Shown here one piece after another: positions 44,729 through 53,976 of a stretch of 64,000 nt of DNA; the stretch's first letter is position 1, and each line of letters opens with the position of its first letter. The stretch lies in contig UCIT01000039.1 in the NCBI GenBank assembly GCA_900472625.1, forward strand, positions 51,668 to 115,667. The letters are read 5' to 3'. The position numbers and the translations under genes are program-made. This DNA comes from Hyphomicrobiales bacterium. GTDB lineage: Bacteria > Pseudomonadota > Alphaproteobacteria > Rhizobiales > Rhizobiaceae. Below the pieces are notes generated by a model. That model was not told the origin of the DNA. It did no database searches and saw only the letters and a list, made by a program, of their open reading frames with translations.

Positions 44729-46057
44729 ATGCCTCATGCCATTTCTGAACTTGCCGCCTTTTGCTTGGCGATAGACACGGTCGACGATCGCGTGCAGCAG
44801 GCCGCGCTCAGGACACTGCTCGACACGATCGGAGTGGCCGCGATTGGGTCGATGACGTCAGGTGGTCGCGCGTCATTCGACGCCGCGCCGGCCGTATGGG
44901 GGAGCGGTCGCTCCCGGGTCTGGTTCTCAGACCGACAACTCACCGCCCCGGGGGCGGTTTTTGTCAACGCCACATATTCGGCGAGCCTCGATCTCGACGA
45001 CGGTCATCGCGGCGCCGCCGGTCACCCCGCAGCCGCCATTGTACCTGCTGTTCTCGCCCTTGCCGGCGACCGCGCGCTGCCGGCTTCGAGGCTGCTCACG
45101 GCCATCGCTCTTGGCTATGAGGTCGCTGTGCGCGTGGCGGCATCGCGCGATGTCAACGCACTGCGCACGACCGACAGCGGGCTTTGGTGTGGTTACGGCA
45201 CCGCCGCTGCTGCCGCGTGGCTGCTCGGGTGCTCCGCTCCGGTTGCCGCGCAGGCCATGGCAATCTCCGGTCAGACGGCAACGGGGCAGTACGCGACAGG
45301 CTGGACGCGCCTCGGCCATACGGTCAAGGAAGGGATACCGTGGGCGGCGGCTAACGGCGTTCAAGCCGCATTTCTCGCCGCGGCCGGCCACACCGGTCCA
45401 ATCGATCTGTTGGACGAAGCTTCCGTCTACGACAGGACGAAGCTTCTGGATCGGAGCCGGTCATGGGCCGTGGAGCAGGCCTACTTCAAGCGTTACAGTT
45501 GCTGCAGATGGGCGCATGCGGCAATCGATGCAGCGCTGCTCCTGCAGGATGAGCACGTGTTCGTCGGGAGCGAGATCGATGAGATCCTTGTCGAGACATT
45601 CGAGAGAGCACTCACCCTTCCAAACCAGCCGGCTCCGACCTCGAACGAAGCCGCCCAGTACAGCATTCCGTTCTGCGTCGCCGTGGCTCTGCTTCACGGA
45701 AAAGCGGCACTGCTGCCGCTGGAGGACCGCTATCTCGCAGACCCCGCCGTCCTTGCGCTCGCCTCGCGGGTCACGCTGAAAACCAGTCCGCGATATGCAG
45801 GTGCATTTCCGTCCACGACGCCCGCCACGCTCTCGATCGTCTCGGGTGGCCGTCGCTTCGCGCTCGAAGTTGTCCGTCCAAAAGGCGAGCCGACCAACCC
45901 GATGAGCGGTGAGGAGCTCGCACACAAATTCGACGCGCTGACCTCGCGTCTGCCAATTTCTAGGATGAAGATACGGTCAATCGCCGAAACAATCCGTTGT
46001 TTCGGCCGTGAATCGACAACGGCTGATTTGCTCAACGCTCTTTGCAACCCATCCTAG
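44729..46057 (+). CDS. MmgE/PrpD family protein
   Basis: A 442-residue member of the MmgE/PrpD family. Typical stretches are LDLDDGHRGAAGHPAAAIVP near residue 90, RLLTAIALGYEVAVRVA and QATATGQ-like SGQTATGQYATGWTRLGHT. Family members act as 2-methylcitrate dehydratase, cis-aconitate decarboxylase or iminodisuccinate epimerase. No other methylcitrate-cycle gene is present, so the epimerase-like role on an N-linked dicarboxylate fits the oxidase operon better; this is inference. Confidence 0.88.
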   Translation: MPHAISELAAFCLAIDTVDDRVQQAALRTLLDTIGVAAIGSMTSGGRASFDAAPAVWGSGRSRVWFSDRQLTAPGAVFVNATYSASLDLDDGHRGAAGHPAAAIVPAVLALAGDRALPASRLLTAIALGYEVAVRVAASRDVNALRTTDSGLWCGYGTAAAAAWLLGCSAPVAAQAMAISGQTATGQYATGWTRLGHTVKEGIPWAAANGVQAAFLAAAGHTGPIDLLDEASVYDRTKLLDRSRSWAVEQAYFKRYSCCRWAHAAIDAALLLQDEHVFVGSEIDEILVETFERALTLPNQPAPTSNEAAQYSIPFCVAVALLHGKAALLPLEDRYLADPAVLALASRVTLKTSPRYAGAFPSTTPATLSIVSGGRRFALEVVRPKGEPTNPMSGEELAHKFDALTSRLPISRMKIRSIAETIRCFGRESTTADLLNALCNPS

Positions 46058-46120
46058 TCGTTTTACAAAGCTGCCAACTGATACTAGGACTCCCTCAACA
46101 CAGGGGCGGATGAGGGTGAC

Positions 46121-46951
46121 ATGGCAAAGGACGAGGCCGCGGCGACCGGAACACAATTGCTCGATAGAGCGGTCGCGGTTTTGAAATTCCTAGGCGACGC
46201 CGGGCAGAGCGGCGCGACAATGTCGATGATCGGCGATGCGCTAGGGCTGAAGCAGCCGACCGCGCATCGCATCATAACGGCTCTCGAGCGTCACGGGTTC
46301 GTCGATCGGGAACAGGAAACCCGTCGGTATCGACTTGGCCTTGCGCTGTTCGCGCTTGGCGCGACTGCGGCCGATGGTACCGGGTTGAGGGTGCTGGCTC
46401 GCCCGGCGTTGATGCGACTGTCCGCCTCCACCGGTGACTCTGTGTTTCTCATGGCCAGGGCCGGCTTCAACACCGTTTGCGTTGATCGCCAGCAGGGCAC
46501 CTATGTTATCGACAGCTTGACCGGCCATATCGGTGGCCAGATCCCGATGGGTGTGGGGCCTGCGAGCCAGGCGATCCTTGCTTTCCTTCCGCCAGCCGAA
46601 GCGGGTGTTATCGCTGCCACGAACGCGCCCCTCTACAAGCAATACGGGTCGTTGACGGAGCGAAAGGTCAAGGACAGCCTGGCTGCGATAAGGGAGAACG
46701 GATACGCCGTTGACCGCGGAGACCTGGTCGCCGGCATATCCGCGATCGCCGTCCCCATTCTGCCGCCCGGGCGTGACGCTGTGGCGTCAATCGCGATCAA
46801 CCTGACAAGCGCGAGACTATCGGACGAGCGGCTTCCTGATCTCGTCAGCATGATACAGGACGAAGTGCGCAGGATTGAGCTCCATCTCAATCCGCTTGAT
46901 GAGCAGAGCTTAGGCTCGGCCGCAGCAGCAATGGTTCCGCCTCGCCGCTAG
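46121..46951 (+). CDS. IclR-family transcriptional regulator
   Basis: A 276-residue regulator. The N-terminal winged helix-turn-helix reads MSMIGDALGLKQPTAHRIIT, ALERHGFVDREQETRRYRLG. The C-terminal effector domain includes FNTVCVDRQQGTYVI and GVGPASQAILAFLPP. It is 63 bases downstream of the MmgE/PrpD gene on the same strand and probably controls that gene and the divergent oxidase operon. Confidence 0.92.
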   Translation: MAKDEAAATGTQLLDRAVAVLKFLGDAGQSGATMSMIGDALGLKQPTAHRIITALERHGFVDREQETRRYRLGLALFALGATAADGTGLRVLARPALMRLSASTGDSVFLMARAGFNTVCVDRQQGTYVIDSLTGHIGGQIPMGVGPASQAILAFLPPAEAGVIAATNAPLYKQYGSLTERKVKDSLAAIRENGYAVDRGDLVAGISAIAVPILPPGRDAVASIAINLTSARLSDERLPDLVSMIQDEVRRIELHLNPLDEQSLGSAAAAMVPPRR

Positions 46952-46953
46952 TT

Positions 46954-47142
46954 TCATCGCACCTTTTTTTCGTGCGAAAACGCGTGCAGGACGAAATCTG
47001 CGGCGAGCTGCTCGTCTCGACACAGTCGGTCCAGTTTGTGCCCAATGAAGTGGCCTGTCCTTGCATCGACAAGCTCCTCCCGGTGGATGCCGGTAAGGAC
47101 CAACGCGGCATCTAGTGTATGACGCCACTGGGTTTGACCCAA
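46954..47142 (-). CDS. Doubtful small protein, 62 residues
   Basis: A TTG-started frame giving GQTQWRHTLDAALVLTGIHR and FIGHKLDRLCRDEQLAADFV. It looks moderately protein-like, but no family is recognised and the ribosome-binding site is weak. It begins next to the palindrome at 47145-47156. Confidence 0.25.
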   Translation of the reverse strand: MGQTQWRHTLDAALVLTGIHREELVDARTGHFIGHKLDRLCRDEQLAADFVLHAFSHEKKVR

Positions 47143-47144
47143 AA

Positions 47145-47156
47145 CATACCGGTATG
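47145..47156. repeat. Perfect 12-base palindrome
   Basis: CATACCGGTATG, flanked by an imperfect inverted repeat (GACGCCACTGGGTTT on the left, AAACCGGTGGCGT on the right). It lies about 80 bases before the unknown gene at 47238 and could be an operator. Confidence 0.4.
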
Positions 47157-47237
47157 ACCTAAACCGGTGGCGTATGGTTAAAAATCTATTGTCACTTGCG
47201 AGAACTCAGCGCTCCTTTGAAAGAAAAGGAACAGTTC

Positions 47238-47912
47238 ATGCAAGCAGTCCCTCACCCCGATTTGATCTGCGGATTGGCCGACAACAGTCAATCGTTTGAC
47301 GTCTTTGATCGTGACACGCTGGCGGAGAGGACTTGGTCTGTCGTTCGTGCCGCCTCTGATGCTCTTCCGCAGCATGAAAGGTTTGAACGCCTACGCCGGC
47401 TGCGCCAGCTCTTAGCCGATGCTCATCAAGTGCGGGAGAGCGGTCATGTCTACGATCTCGGAGAACGATTGAGCGAGGTCGAGTTCGGTCACAACTTCAG
47501 TGCTGACAGTCGTTATGTTTCGGAACTCCCAATGGAGGTCGCGTACATCCATTTCGGATACAACGAGCACATGTTGTTCGGTGATGGGAGATGGATCGAC
47601 GGCGTTTATATTAGGGACGACTTAGGCATAAAAGGCGCCGGAATGCTCTTCACTTTCGTTGCGGATAGCCGAGTGAGTCAAGCACGCCAAGGATCTTTGA
47701 GGGCCGGGGATCTTGTTGAGGTGAGTAACTGCGCAAGCGCATTCGTGCCCGCTGACGCAGATCCCAGATTCGTCCTGCACAACAGGGCGAATTATAGAGG
47801 TGAGCCGATGTTGGCTCAGACGATAAAGATTATCAGCGGGGCAGAGATCGCCCTTTACGCCCTGTCGATGCTCTCTCCGTTGCGGCCAATGTCGAGAAGC
47901 TGGAGCCCTTAG
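47238..47912 (+). CDS. Hypothetical protein, about 224 residues
   Basis: The product begins MQAVPHPDLICGLADNSQSF and includes YIHFGYNEHMLFGDGRW and GAGMLFTFVADSRVSQAR. The ATG at 47238 has AAGGAA six bases before it. No family is recognised. The C-terminus may be altered: after the TAG at 47910-47912 the same frame goes on with KAGDHVSFQNDADIWAALDR and ends near 48118, while a short out-of-phase segment before the stop (VAANVEKLEPLDPKG) also looks protein-like. Two compensating indels could explain this. The N-terminal 190 residues look sound. Confidence 0.6.
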   Translation: MQAVPHPDLICGLADNSQSFDVFDRDTLAERTWSVVRAASDALPQHERFERLRRLRQLLADAHQVRESGHVYDLGERLSEVEFGHNFSADSRYVSELPMEVAYIHFGYNEHMLFGDGRWIDGVYIRDDLGIKGAGMLFTFVADSRVSQARQGSLRAGDLVEVSNCASAFVPADADPRFVLHNRANYRGEPMLAQTIKIISGAEIALYALSMLSPLRPMSRSWSP

Positions 47913-48186
47913 ATCCCAAAGGCAGGCGATCACGTCAGCTTCCAAAATGACGCGGATATCTGGGCCGCTTTGGATCGAGCGCGGGCAACGTCCGAGGCGG
48001 CAGTCGCCGCTACCCATTTGGAATCTTCTTCGATGTGGGCCGCAACGACGCCGGTTCGAAAGTTGCCCAGCGTATACACTCAACAACAGACACTCTTCGT
48101 GAGATTCGAAATCGCTTAAGGAAATTGCTTGCCGCCTCTCGATTTTCGACTGACCATTTTGTTAGACAGACAAAAGGACATTCATC

Positions 48187-49020
48187 TTGATCACCGCTGC
48201 CGCCAAAATGCACTTCTACCAAACCCTCGAACCGCAGATGGAAGACCCGGACCTATGTGTATTTCCATTGAGGTTCTTCGCCAAGTATGACGACGGAAAT
48301 CGCCTGGTGGCCGCCCCTACCCTGTCGATGACTCTCACCGAGACGCTGCCATCCATTGCTCCCAAGCGGGCGATTTTCGGGGCCCGCCGCATGCCCGGTA
48401 ATGGACGCTCCTATGGCTGCTATGAAATCATTTTCCCGGGCGCAGAAGATCAGCCAACCAACGGCTACGCCGAATGGGGCGTTCGGAAGTCCGTGACCTT
48501 TGACGACGAGATAGAGATATTTGATGCCACGGAGGAATTCGAGACTGCGGAGGGCCTCCTCCGATACCGCGCACAGGAACTCGGGGATAGTGAACGGTCC
48601 CTTGAGATTATTCGCGACGGTGTTGTCGGTTACATTCAAGCATTCGACGACTTGGCACTATGGAACCCCAAAGCCTCAACTGACATCGCAGCGGGCCTGG
48701 ATGAGCTTTTCGAGGGACGCGACTGGACACGTTTTGTTTCCAGGGCTGAACTGGAAGTTCCTCCGGTGACCATCGCTAACATCGACTTCCTCCGCTACGA
48801 CGACGACCTGGCCCTGATCAGGTTCGACTATTCCAATGGCACGGATGTCGGCCGAGAAATGGATTACGTGAAAATTCAGGGCGACCGCCCAACTGTTGTC
48901 CGTCACGGCTGGAGCGCTCTGCGCTCCGCGGTGCCGGCCTTCAATGGCCGACAACTGCCCCAGGTATACGACGCGTTGCAACGAGCGATCGATGCCGGCG
49001 CAGGTGCAGTGGCCGCCTGA
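48187..49020 (+). CDS. Hypothetical protein, 277 residues
   Basis: An acidic soluble protein, from FYQTLEPQMEDPDLCVFPLR to LQRAIDAGAGAVAA, with no recognised family or membrane segment. A TTG start at 48187 is chosen because AAGGA lies eight bases before it, while the ATG at 48208 has no ribosome-binding site. It is part of a run of unrecognised genes between the IclR regulator and the nuclease-helicase. Confidence 0.65.
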   Translation: MITAAAKMHFYQTLEPQMEDPDLCVFPLRFFAKYDDGNRLVAAPTLSMTLTETLPSIAPKRAIFGARRMPGNGRSYGCYEIIFPGAEDQPTNGYAEWGVRKSVTFDDEIEIFDATEEFETAEGLLRYRAQELGDSERSLEIIRDGVVGYIQAFDDLALWNPKASTDIAAGLDELFEGRDWTRFVSRAELEVPPVTIANIDFLRYDDDLALIRFDYSNGTDVGREMDYVKIQGDRPTVVRHGWSALRSAVPAFNGRQLPQVYDALQRAIDAGAGAVAA

Positions 49021-49126
49021 CCGGCGACCGCCGGTAGTCCCAAGCTTCGAATTCCGAGGCTTGTGGCACCGGTGCGTTGGCGATTTCTCAATTGGCATCT
49101 ATTATCCTACCTTGGAATGGGGAAGG

Positions 49127-49348
49127 ATGATGGCAGGAACAGACTGGCCAAAGGCCGCGCTGACGACCGAGGCGATACAGCTACTCGACGCGATCCTTCG
49201 AGAATGGTGTGCTGAAAACGAGTGCGATCGAGGTCGTCTCACCGCGAAAAGCCTCGTGGAATGATTCGAATTCGGGGTGACTGAGAAAGCGGAGCTCGAG
49301 CGTCTGGTGCGCGACGACGTCACCATAGACAAGCCCCGCAAACCTTAG
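49127..49348 (+). pseudogene. Small gene with an in-frame TGA
   Basis: From an ATG with GGAAGG upstream the frame reads MMAGTDWPKAALTTEAIQLL and DAILREWCAENECDRGRLT to SLVE, then TGA at 49262-49264, then FEFGVTEKAELERLVRDDVT to a TAG at 49346-49348. A TGG-to-TGA change would explain the stop and restore a 73-residue helical protein. As it stands a 45-residue product is possible. Function unknown. Confidence 0.5.
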
Positions 49349-49460
49349 TTCGCGGCTGCAGCTCCTGTTCGGTGCCATAGGCCTGCATTGCGGGCCTGAC
49401 TGGAAGCGCCTAGCTTGCCTCTCAGAACTGCCGGCTTGATCAACTGGAAAAGGGTCGCCT

Positions 49461-50648
49461 ATGACCGTGACTGATGAGGGCGAAAGCATTGGCCTCTTCG
49501 AGCCTCTCCTCGTTTCAGGCGGAGCTAAGTTCCGTCCCAGCCTCAACGACCTCGCGCGTTCACTGGCAGTGAAGTCCGCGAACCTCTCGACTTCTCTGCC
49601 CTCCGCGCTCGCAGAGCCGCTGTCAGTATTAATCCGGGCCATCGAATCCCACTACAGTAACTTTATAGAGGGCCACATATGTGAGCCGGTTGATATTGAT
49701 CGAGCGATACGGGGCGAGTACAGCGACGCTGCGGAGACGCGCGGCCTTCAGTTGGAGACTCTTGCCCATATCGCTACACAGAAATGGATTGACGAAGATG
49801 GGATCGGAGTAGCGCCATACTCGGCCGAGGCAATTCGGGAAGTGCACAAGCGTTTCTTCGAACAGCTTCCTCATGGATCGCGTGTGGTCCGCGATGGAAA
49901 CGGACGACAATTAGCCATTGAGCCTGGAGCGATCAGGACCACGGGCGTCCAAGTGGGCCGACACGTTGCAGTGAGCGCCGGTGCTGTGCCTCGCTTCTTG
50001 GCTCGCATGGAGCAGGCCTACAAACCGACGGGTAAAATCGAGAGCATCCTCGTTGCCGCCTGCGGACATCATCGCCTCCTTTGGGTCCACCCGTTTTTGG
50101 ACGGAAACGGACGGGTCGCCAGGCTTGTTTCCGCCGCCGCCCTTAGCGCGGCAATCGGCACAAAAAGCATGTGGTCTCTGTCTAGGGGTCTCGCGCGGAA
50201 GGAGAAGGAATACAAAGCGCTCCTTCAGTCTTGTGACGAGCCTCGCCGCGGTAGTCTTGACGGACGGGGAACGCTCAGTGAAGGCGCCCTTGCGGCCTTC
50301 GTGGAGTATTTTCTCACAACTTGCATCGAAGAGATCGAGTTCATGCATGACCTTATGCAGCCCGACAGACTTCGCGCTCGCGTTAGGACATGGGTACTGG
50401 AGCAAATGCGCACAGGAAGACTGCCGTTAGGATCTGACGCGTTGTTGGAAGCCCTGATCAGTCGCGGACAGTTGGCCAGCGCTGAGGTGGTGGCCCTGAT
50501 CGACGCGACCGGCGGGCCGGCCCGGCAATTGATTGCGGCACTTATGGATTCTGGTATCGCCCAATCCGAGACATTGCATTCGCCCCTCCGGCTGTCATTC
50601 CCGATTAGGCTGACAGATCAGCTGTTACCAGGGCTCTTTCCAAACTAA
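49461..50648 (+). CDS. Fic family protein with N-terminal inhibitory helix
   Basis: A 395-residue Fic-domain protein, predicted to transfer AMP (or another nucleotide part) to target proteins. The catalytic motif is HPFLDGNGRVARL at about residues 210-222, complete with His, Asp and Arg. An inhibitory motif of the (S/T)xxxE(G/N) type, SNFIEG, is at about 66-71, making this a class II, self-inhibited Fic protein. The C-terminal 130 residues contain a winged-helix-like part. No separate antitoxin is needed in this class and none is encoded next to it. Confidence 0.9.
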   Translation: MTVTDEGESIGLFEPLLVSGGAKFRPSLNDLARSLAVKSANLSTSLPSALAEPLSVLIRAIESHYSNFIEGHICEPVDIDRAIRGEYSDAAETRGLQLETLAHIATQKWIDEDGIGVAPYSAEAIREVHKRFFEQLPHGSRVVRDGNGRQLAIEPGAIRTTGVQVGRHVAVSAGAVPRFLARMEQAYKPTGKIESILVAACGHHRLLWVHPFLDGNGRVARLVSAAALSAAIGTKSMWSLSRGLARKEKEYKALLQSCDEPRRGSLDGRGTLSEGALAAFVEYFLTTCIEEIEFMHDLMQPDRLRARVRTWVLEQMRTGRLPLGSDALLEALISRGQLASAEVVALIDATGGPARQLIAALMDSGIAQSETLHSPLRLSFPIRLTDQLLPGLFPN

Positions 50649-50852
50649 GGTCAGGCGACTGATTCAATTGGCGGCATTTCACACGGATTTCTGCGTTTTA
50701 AGGGCCGCACTCGAGCTCCACATCAAACAGATTCCGGGAGCGCGGCAGTTTGGGTGCAAAATGAACTGAGCGAATACGCTTCCTGTCCGATCTTTTCGAC
50801 GCTATTGGACATCGTTTGACATCAAGACCAAAGCATCGACGTTGTGGCGACA

Positions 50853-51026
50853 TCAACGATCGCCCGCATTGTCAGTTCGCGGGCGTTTAACCTTCAGAGG
50901 CCTTCCATCTCGGCCTTTGCCAATCAAAATCCTTTTGTCGAGCGGTTTGAAGTCCGCCCCGAGGCCGTTGCCGAAGCTAGCCTTATCGTCGTCTTCGTCG
51001 TGTTCGGGCGTCGCAGTCGTTCCCAT
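50853..51026 (-). CDS. Small hypothetical protein, 57 residues
   Basis: A short gene with a near-perfect AGGAGGT ribosome-binding site seven bases before its ATG. The product is MGTTATPEHDEDDDKASFGN, GLGADFKPLDKRILIGKGRD and a basic tail, with an acidic start and a basic end. No family is recognised. The strong ribosome-binding site and composition support expression. Confidence 0.6.
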   Translation of the reverse strand: MGTTATPEHDEDDDKASFGNGLGADFKPLDKRILIGKGRDGRPLKVKRPRTDNAGDR

Positions 51027-51133
51027 AGGACGGACCTCCTATTAATTCAGCGACAGCCTATAGCCATTGTTGGCTGGTGTCGAGGAAGCAACATTGCCGT
51101 GCACATCCTGACGATGGACGCCGCTAGGCCATG

Positions 51134-51316
51134 CTAAGCTCCAGCTTGCTCGACCGCTGCGACGTAAACGTCGATAATCGCATTGCACTCTTCCCGCGAC
51201 GGTATTCCCCGAAGGCCATGTCGTTCTACAAGCAATTCGCGCAGGCGTCTTGCGGCAGCGGTACGATCACCAGGTTTGATCAGTTCCCGTTGTTCCTCCG
51301 TTAAATCGGCAATCAT
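51134..51316 (-). CDS. Small hypothetical protein, 60 residues
   Basis: MIADLTEEQRELIKPGDRTA to CNAIIDVYVAAVEQAGA, a helical protein with an AGGAGG ribosome-binding site before the ATG. No family is recognised. It lies upstream of the 57-residue gene on the same strand, 107 bases apart, and the two may be co-transcribed. Confidence 0.6.
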   Translation of the reverse strand: MIADLTEEQRELIKPGDRTAAARRLRELLVERHGLRGIPSREECNAIIDVYVAAVEQAGA

Positions 51317-51540
51317 GAGGTTCCTCCTGTCTTCGCAATTGCACCGCGTGACACCGTGTTCGTCAATAGCCGAAACATATCCGCGTTAGAGAACTGGGGC
51401 TTAGAACCTCCATCCTACCGCGGATGACGCGCTTCTCAATCCTATACGATCAAGTACCCGAGTGACGCCATTTTACGCTTGCGTAGGCTTCAGATCCGGA
51501 CAACCATTTCTGTCAGAGATTTAGTCAAAGGACTTGAGAC

Positions 51541-52275
51541 ATGGACTACAGCTTGTCGTCGGCAGCGTCAGAAATCAGATTCGCACAGCGCCTTCCTGGT
51601 GACGCGGATACAGCCGAATACATCGGAAAACTCCTGTTGCCCGGAGACGATCTGACGATTGCCGTGACCCCAAACCGGGTGACCGTATATCTGGACCGCC
51701 GCGCTGTGAAACTCGGGAAGGCATCGAGGTTTATCAACAATTACATCGACCGCATCCGCAGCGAGACCAAGCGGGATCTCGACGCAGGCGCTCAGCAGAT
51801 CAACATCATCGGCGTCTGGCACGACAACGGTCCGAACAACAAGTCGTTTGAACCCTATCTCGTTCAAAAGAAAGATGCCGCCGGCAATATATCAACCAGT
51901 CTGTACCGCTACCTGATTTTTCATTTCGATCACCATCGCAGCGGCGAAAAGCAGCGACTGACCATCTCGGAAATCGATGGAGCTGCCGAGGTTATCGACG
52001 GGTTGAAGGCGATTACAGAGCAGATGATCGGGCTCGATAATTTGCCGGACTACGTTTGGCAGAATGGACACCCCGCTGGCGTCCTCTGGTGTCCGGTTCC
52101 CGGGAGCGACATGCCGCCATTCGTGTACTCGGCCGTTGGGCTCAAAAAGTTTCGAACGCTGACAGGGGAAGCCTTGGACGCATCTGGAGCAAAGCAATTC
52201 GATGCGCAGACCTATCACCGCACGCATTCCAGCTATTTCGGGATGATGGCGCAGCCAACCGGCATGGCAAATTGA
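51541..52275 (+). CDS. Hypothetical protein, 244 residues
   Basis: A soluble protein from MDYSLSSAASEIRFAQRLPG to FGMMAQPTGMAN. It has stretches such as NNYIDRIRSETKRDLDAGAQ and LYRYLIFHFDHHRSGEKQRL but no motif I can assign. GACTTGAGAC precedes the ATG, a weak ribosome-binding site. Composition looks genuine. Confidence 0.6.
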   Translation: MDYSLSSAASEIRFAQRLPGDADTAEYIGKLLLPGDDLTIAVTPNRVTVYLDRRAVKLGKASRFINNYIDRIRSETKRDLDAGAQQINIIGVWHDNGPNNKSFEPYLVQKKDAAGNISTSLYRYLIFHFDHHRSGEKQRLTISEIDGAAEVIDGLKAITEQMIGLDNLPDYVWQNGHPAGVLWCPVPGSDMPPFVYSAVGLKKFRTLTGEALDASGAKQFDAQTYHRTHSSYFGMMAQPTGMAN

Positions 52276-52490
52276 TCGCCGGTACCATGTCATCCTCTGG
52301 AAGGCACTCCGCATGGCCAGAAGGTCTCGCCATGCGTCGTGCCGCTTCGCGGTAGACGCTTCGTAGCCCCTTAAAACCGCGTCTTTCGTGGGTCCTTAGT
52401 CGCCGGAGACGAAGGCCGGATCTACTAACGATCGAGTACGCGTTAGCAACGATGGGTCGTGCGGCGATGAAGGACGGAGTAGATCTGCGG

Positions 52491-52901
52491 TCAAAAAAGC
52501 CCTTTAGTCGTCGTGAAGACCTTCCCCGCGATTAGACTTCTCGCCGCCGTATTGAACGCCGTGTTTCCGGACGCCGCCTCGACGATCTCCCGCAGATACT
52601 CACGGAACATCGGATCGGCGCAAACCAATGCGACTGTCTTCTCCCTCGTGACCGTGCCGTAGAGATCGAATGCTACGACATAGGATTCGTCTACACGCGG
52701 CTTACGCTTTCGCCTCACCAAGGCGATCGTGTCGCACGACACTTCCAGGCTGACCACTCGGGCGTTGCTATCAGGATCCAACGACGCTACGAAGGCATCC
52801 ACGACGGATGCCGAGTGATCGCCGAAGCTTGGCCGCGTCACTTTGTCCGGCCAGTTCGTAAACTGGAAGACGCCGAATTTTTCTCTCGTAGTCCGTGCCA
52901 T
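52491..52901 (-). CDS. Hypothetical protein, 136 residues
   Basis: A small protein from MARTTREKFGVFQFTNWPDK to GKVFTTTKGLF, with an alternating strand pattern (ARVVSLEVSCDTIALVRRKR, ESYVVAFDLYGTV). The ATG at 52901 is chosen over a TTG at 52916. It is not recognised. It stands alone on the minus strand. Confidence 0.55.
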   Translation of the reverse strand: MARTTREKFGVFQFTNWPDKVTRPSFGDHSASVVDAFVASLDPDSNARVVSLEVSCDTIALVRRKRKPRVDESYVVAFDLYGTVTREKTVALVCADPMFREYLREIVEAASGNTAFNTAARSLIAGKVFTTTKGLF

Positions 52902-52916
52902 TCGACCCGATCCCAA

Positions 52917-53406
52917 TGCAATGACAATATCAGTTTGTCAGTTTATAGCGAAGCTACGCAATAGCCGGCGATCGTGAAGAAAGCGTGGATTGCGTATGAG
53001 ACATGCTCTAGGCCGGCTTCACGACTTCCCCTGACGGGACCAATCGAAAACCAAACGAAATGAAAGCGGCCAATGATCTGGCCAGAAGCCCATTGCCAAC
53101 ACCCGCAGATACCTGAATTACCGACGGAAATCGTCGCTGTCTATGTGGCCACGAATGCGGCCAGGAAACCTCGCATATCCCGTACCGTGCTCCCTTGACC
53201 GCACTCCCGACCGCATCGCGAACTGAACAGAAGGCACCGGCGGGTGTTGTGTTCGACGTTATATTTCCCCGAGCAGACGTTACCGACGGGGGGGGCGTTG
53301 CGCGACTTGCCTACGGGAACGCCAGGATCCCCGATTTGCGACTAATCGGTTGCATCCTTCCGCCGTTGGATCGAGCATATTCAGAGAGAACTCGCGGAGG
53401 AAAGAA
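52917..53406. other. Intergenic stretch
   Basis: About 490 bases without a supportable gene. A plus-strand frame at 53195-53527 overlaps the next gene out of phase and has no features. The ribosome-binding site GGAGG of the following gene is at its right end. Confidence 0.4.
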
Positions 53407-53910
53407 ATGGACGACGGCTGGCGCGTATCGAAGTGGCGAAGCGATTCCGGATTGTGGTCTAACCCTATCCGCGCACTTGCCTTGGAGACGGCTATCGCGG
53501 CGGTCAACCAGGCGATCGCGATCGTAGGCGAAGCTCTTCAAAGTCTTGGCTTCGACAGCCAGCCGTCGGATTGCGAGGGCGTCTCACGGTACGAGGCCTA
53601 TTGCAAACACGATCAACAGCTCCTCGAAGACTGCGATTCCGTGTACTCTGGTTTGACGCCTGAAGGACGAATGTTAGACGATCGAGATCTTTCAGAGTTG
53701 GAAAGCAACTTCCAATTCGGGGAACATTCCTCCCCGAGGATGCGTGCCTTGGCGCTGCGCATGGTAGCTCGCGATCTCATCTTTGTAGCGAGAGGTCGCT
53801 CTAAGAAAGATTTAGCCAACGCATTGAGCAGGATAGTCTCGGACGATAGTGGCTGCGTCGACATCGCGCGGACGTATGAGCGTTACGTTCCGCATTGTCC
53901 TGTCGATTGA
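53407..53910 (+). CDS. Hypothetical protein, 167 residues
   Basis: The ATG at 53407 has GGAGGA just upstream. The product runs MDDGWRVSKWRSDSGLWSNP to YERYVPHCPVD and is mostly helical, with LRMVARDLIFVARGRSKKDL near the C-terminus. No family is recognised. A hairpin with a T-tract follows 67 bases after the stop. Confidence 0.6.
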   Translation: MDDGWRVSKWRSDSGLWSNPIRALALETAIAAVNQAIAIVGEALQSLGFDSQPSDCEGVSRYEAYCKHDQQLLEDCDSVYSGLTPEGRMLDDRDLSELESNFQFGEHSSPRMRALALRMVARDLIFVARGRSKKDLANALSRIVSDDSGCVDIARTYERYVPHCPVD

Positions 53911-53976
53911 TCAGTCCACAAGGACCTAAGTCCCCCTCGAATGGTTGAGCGTGAACCGCGGTTGCCACGGTGCCCG

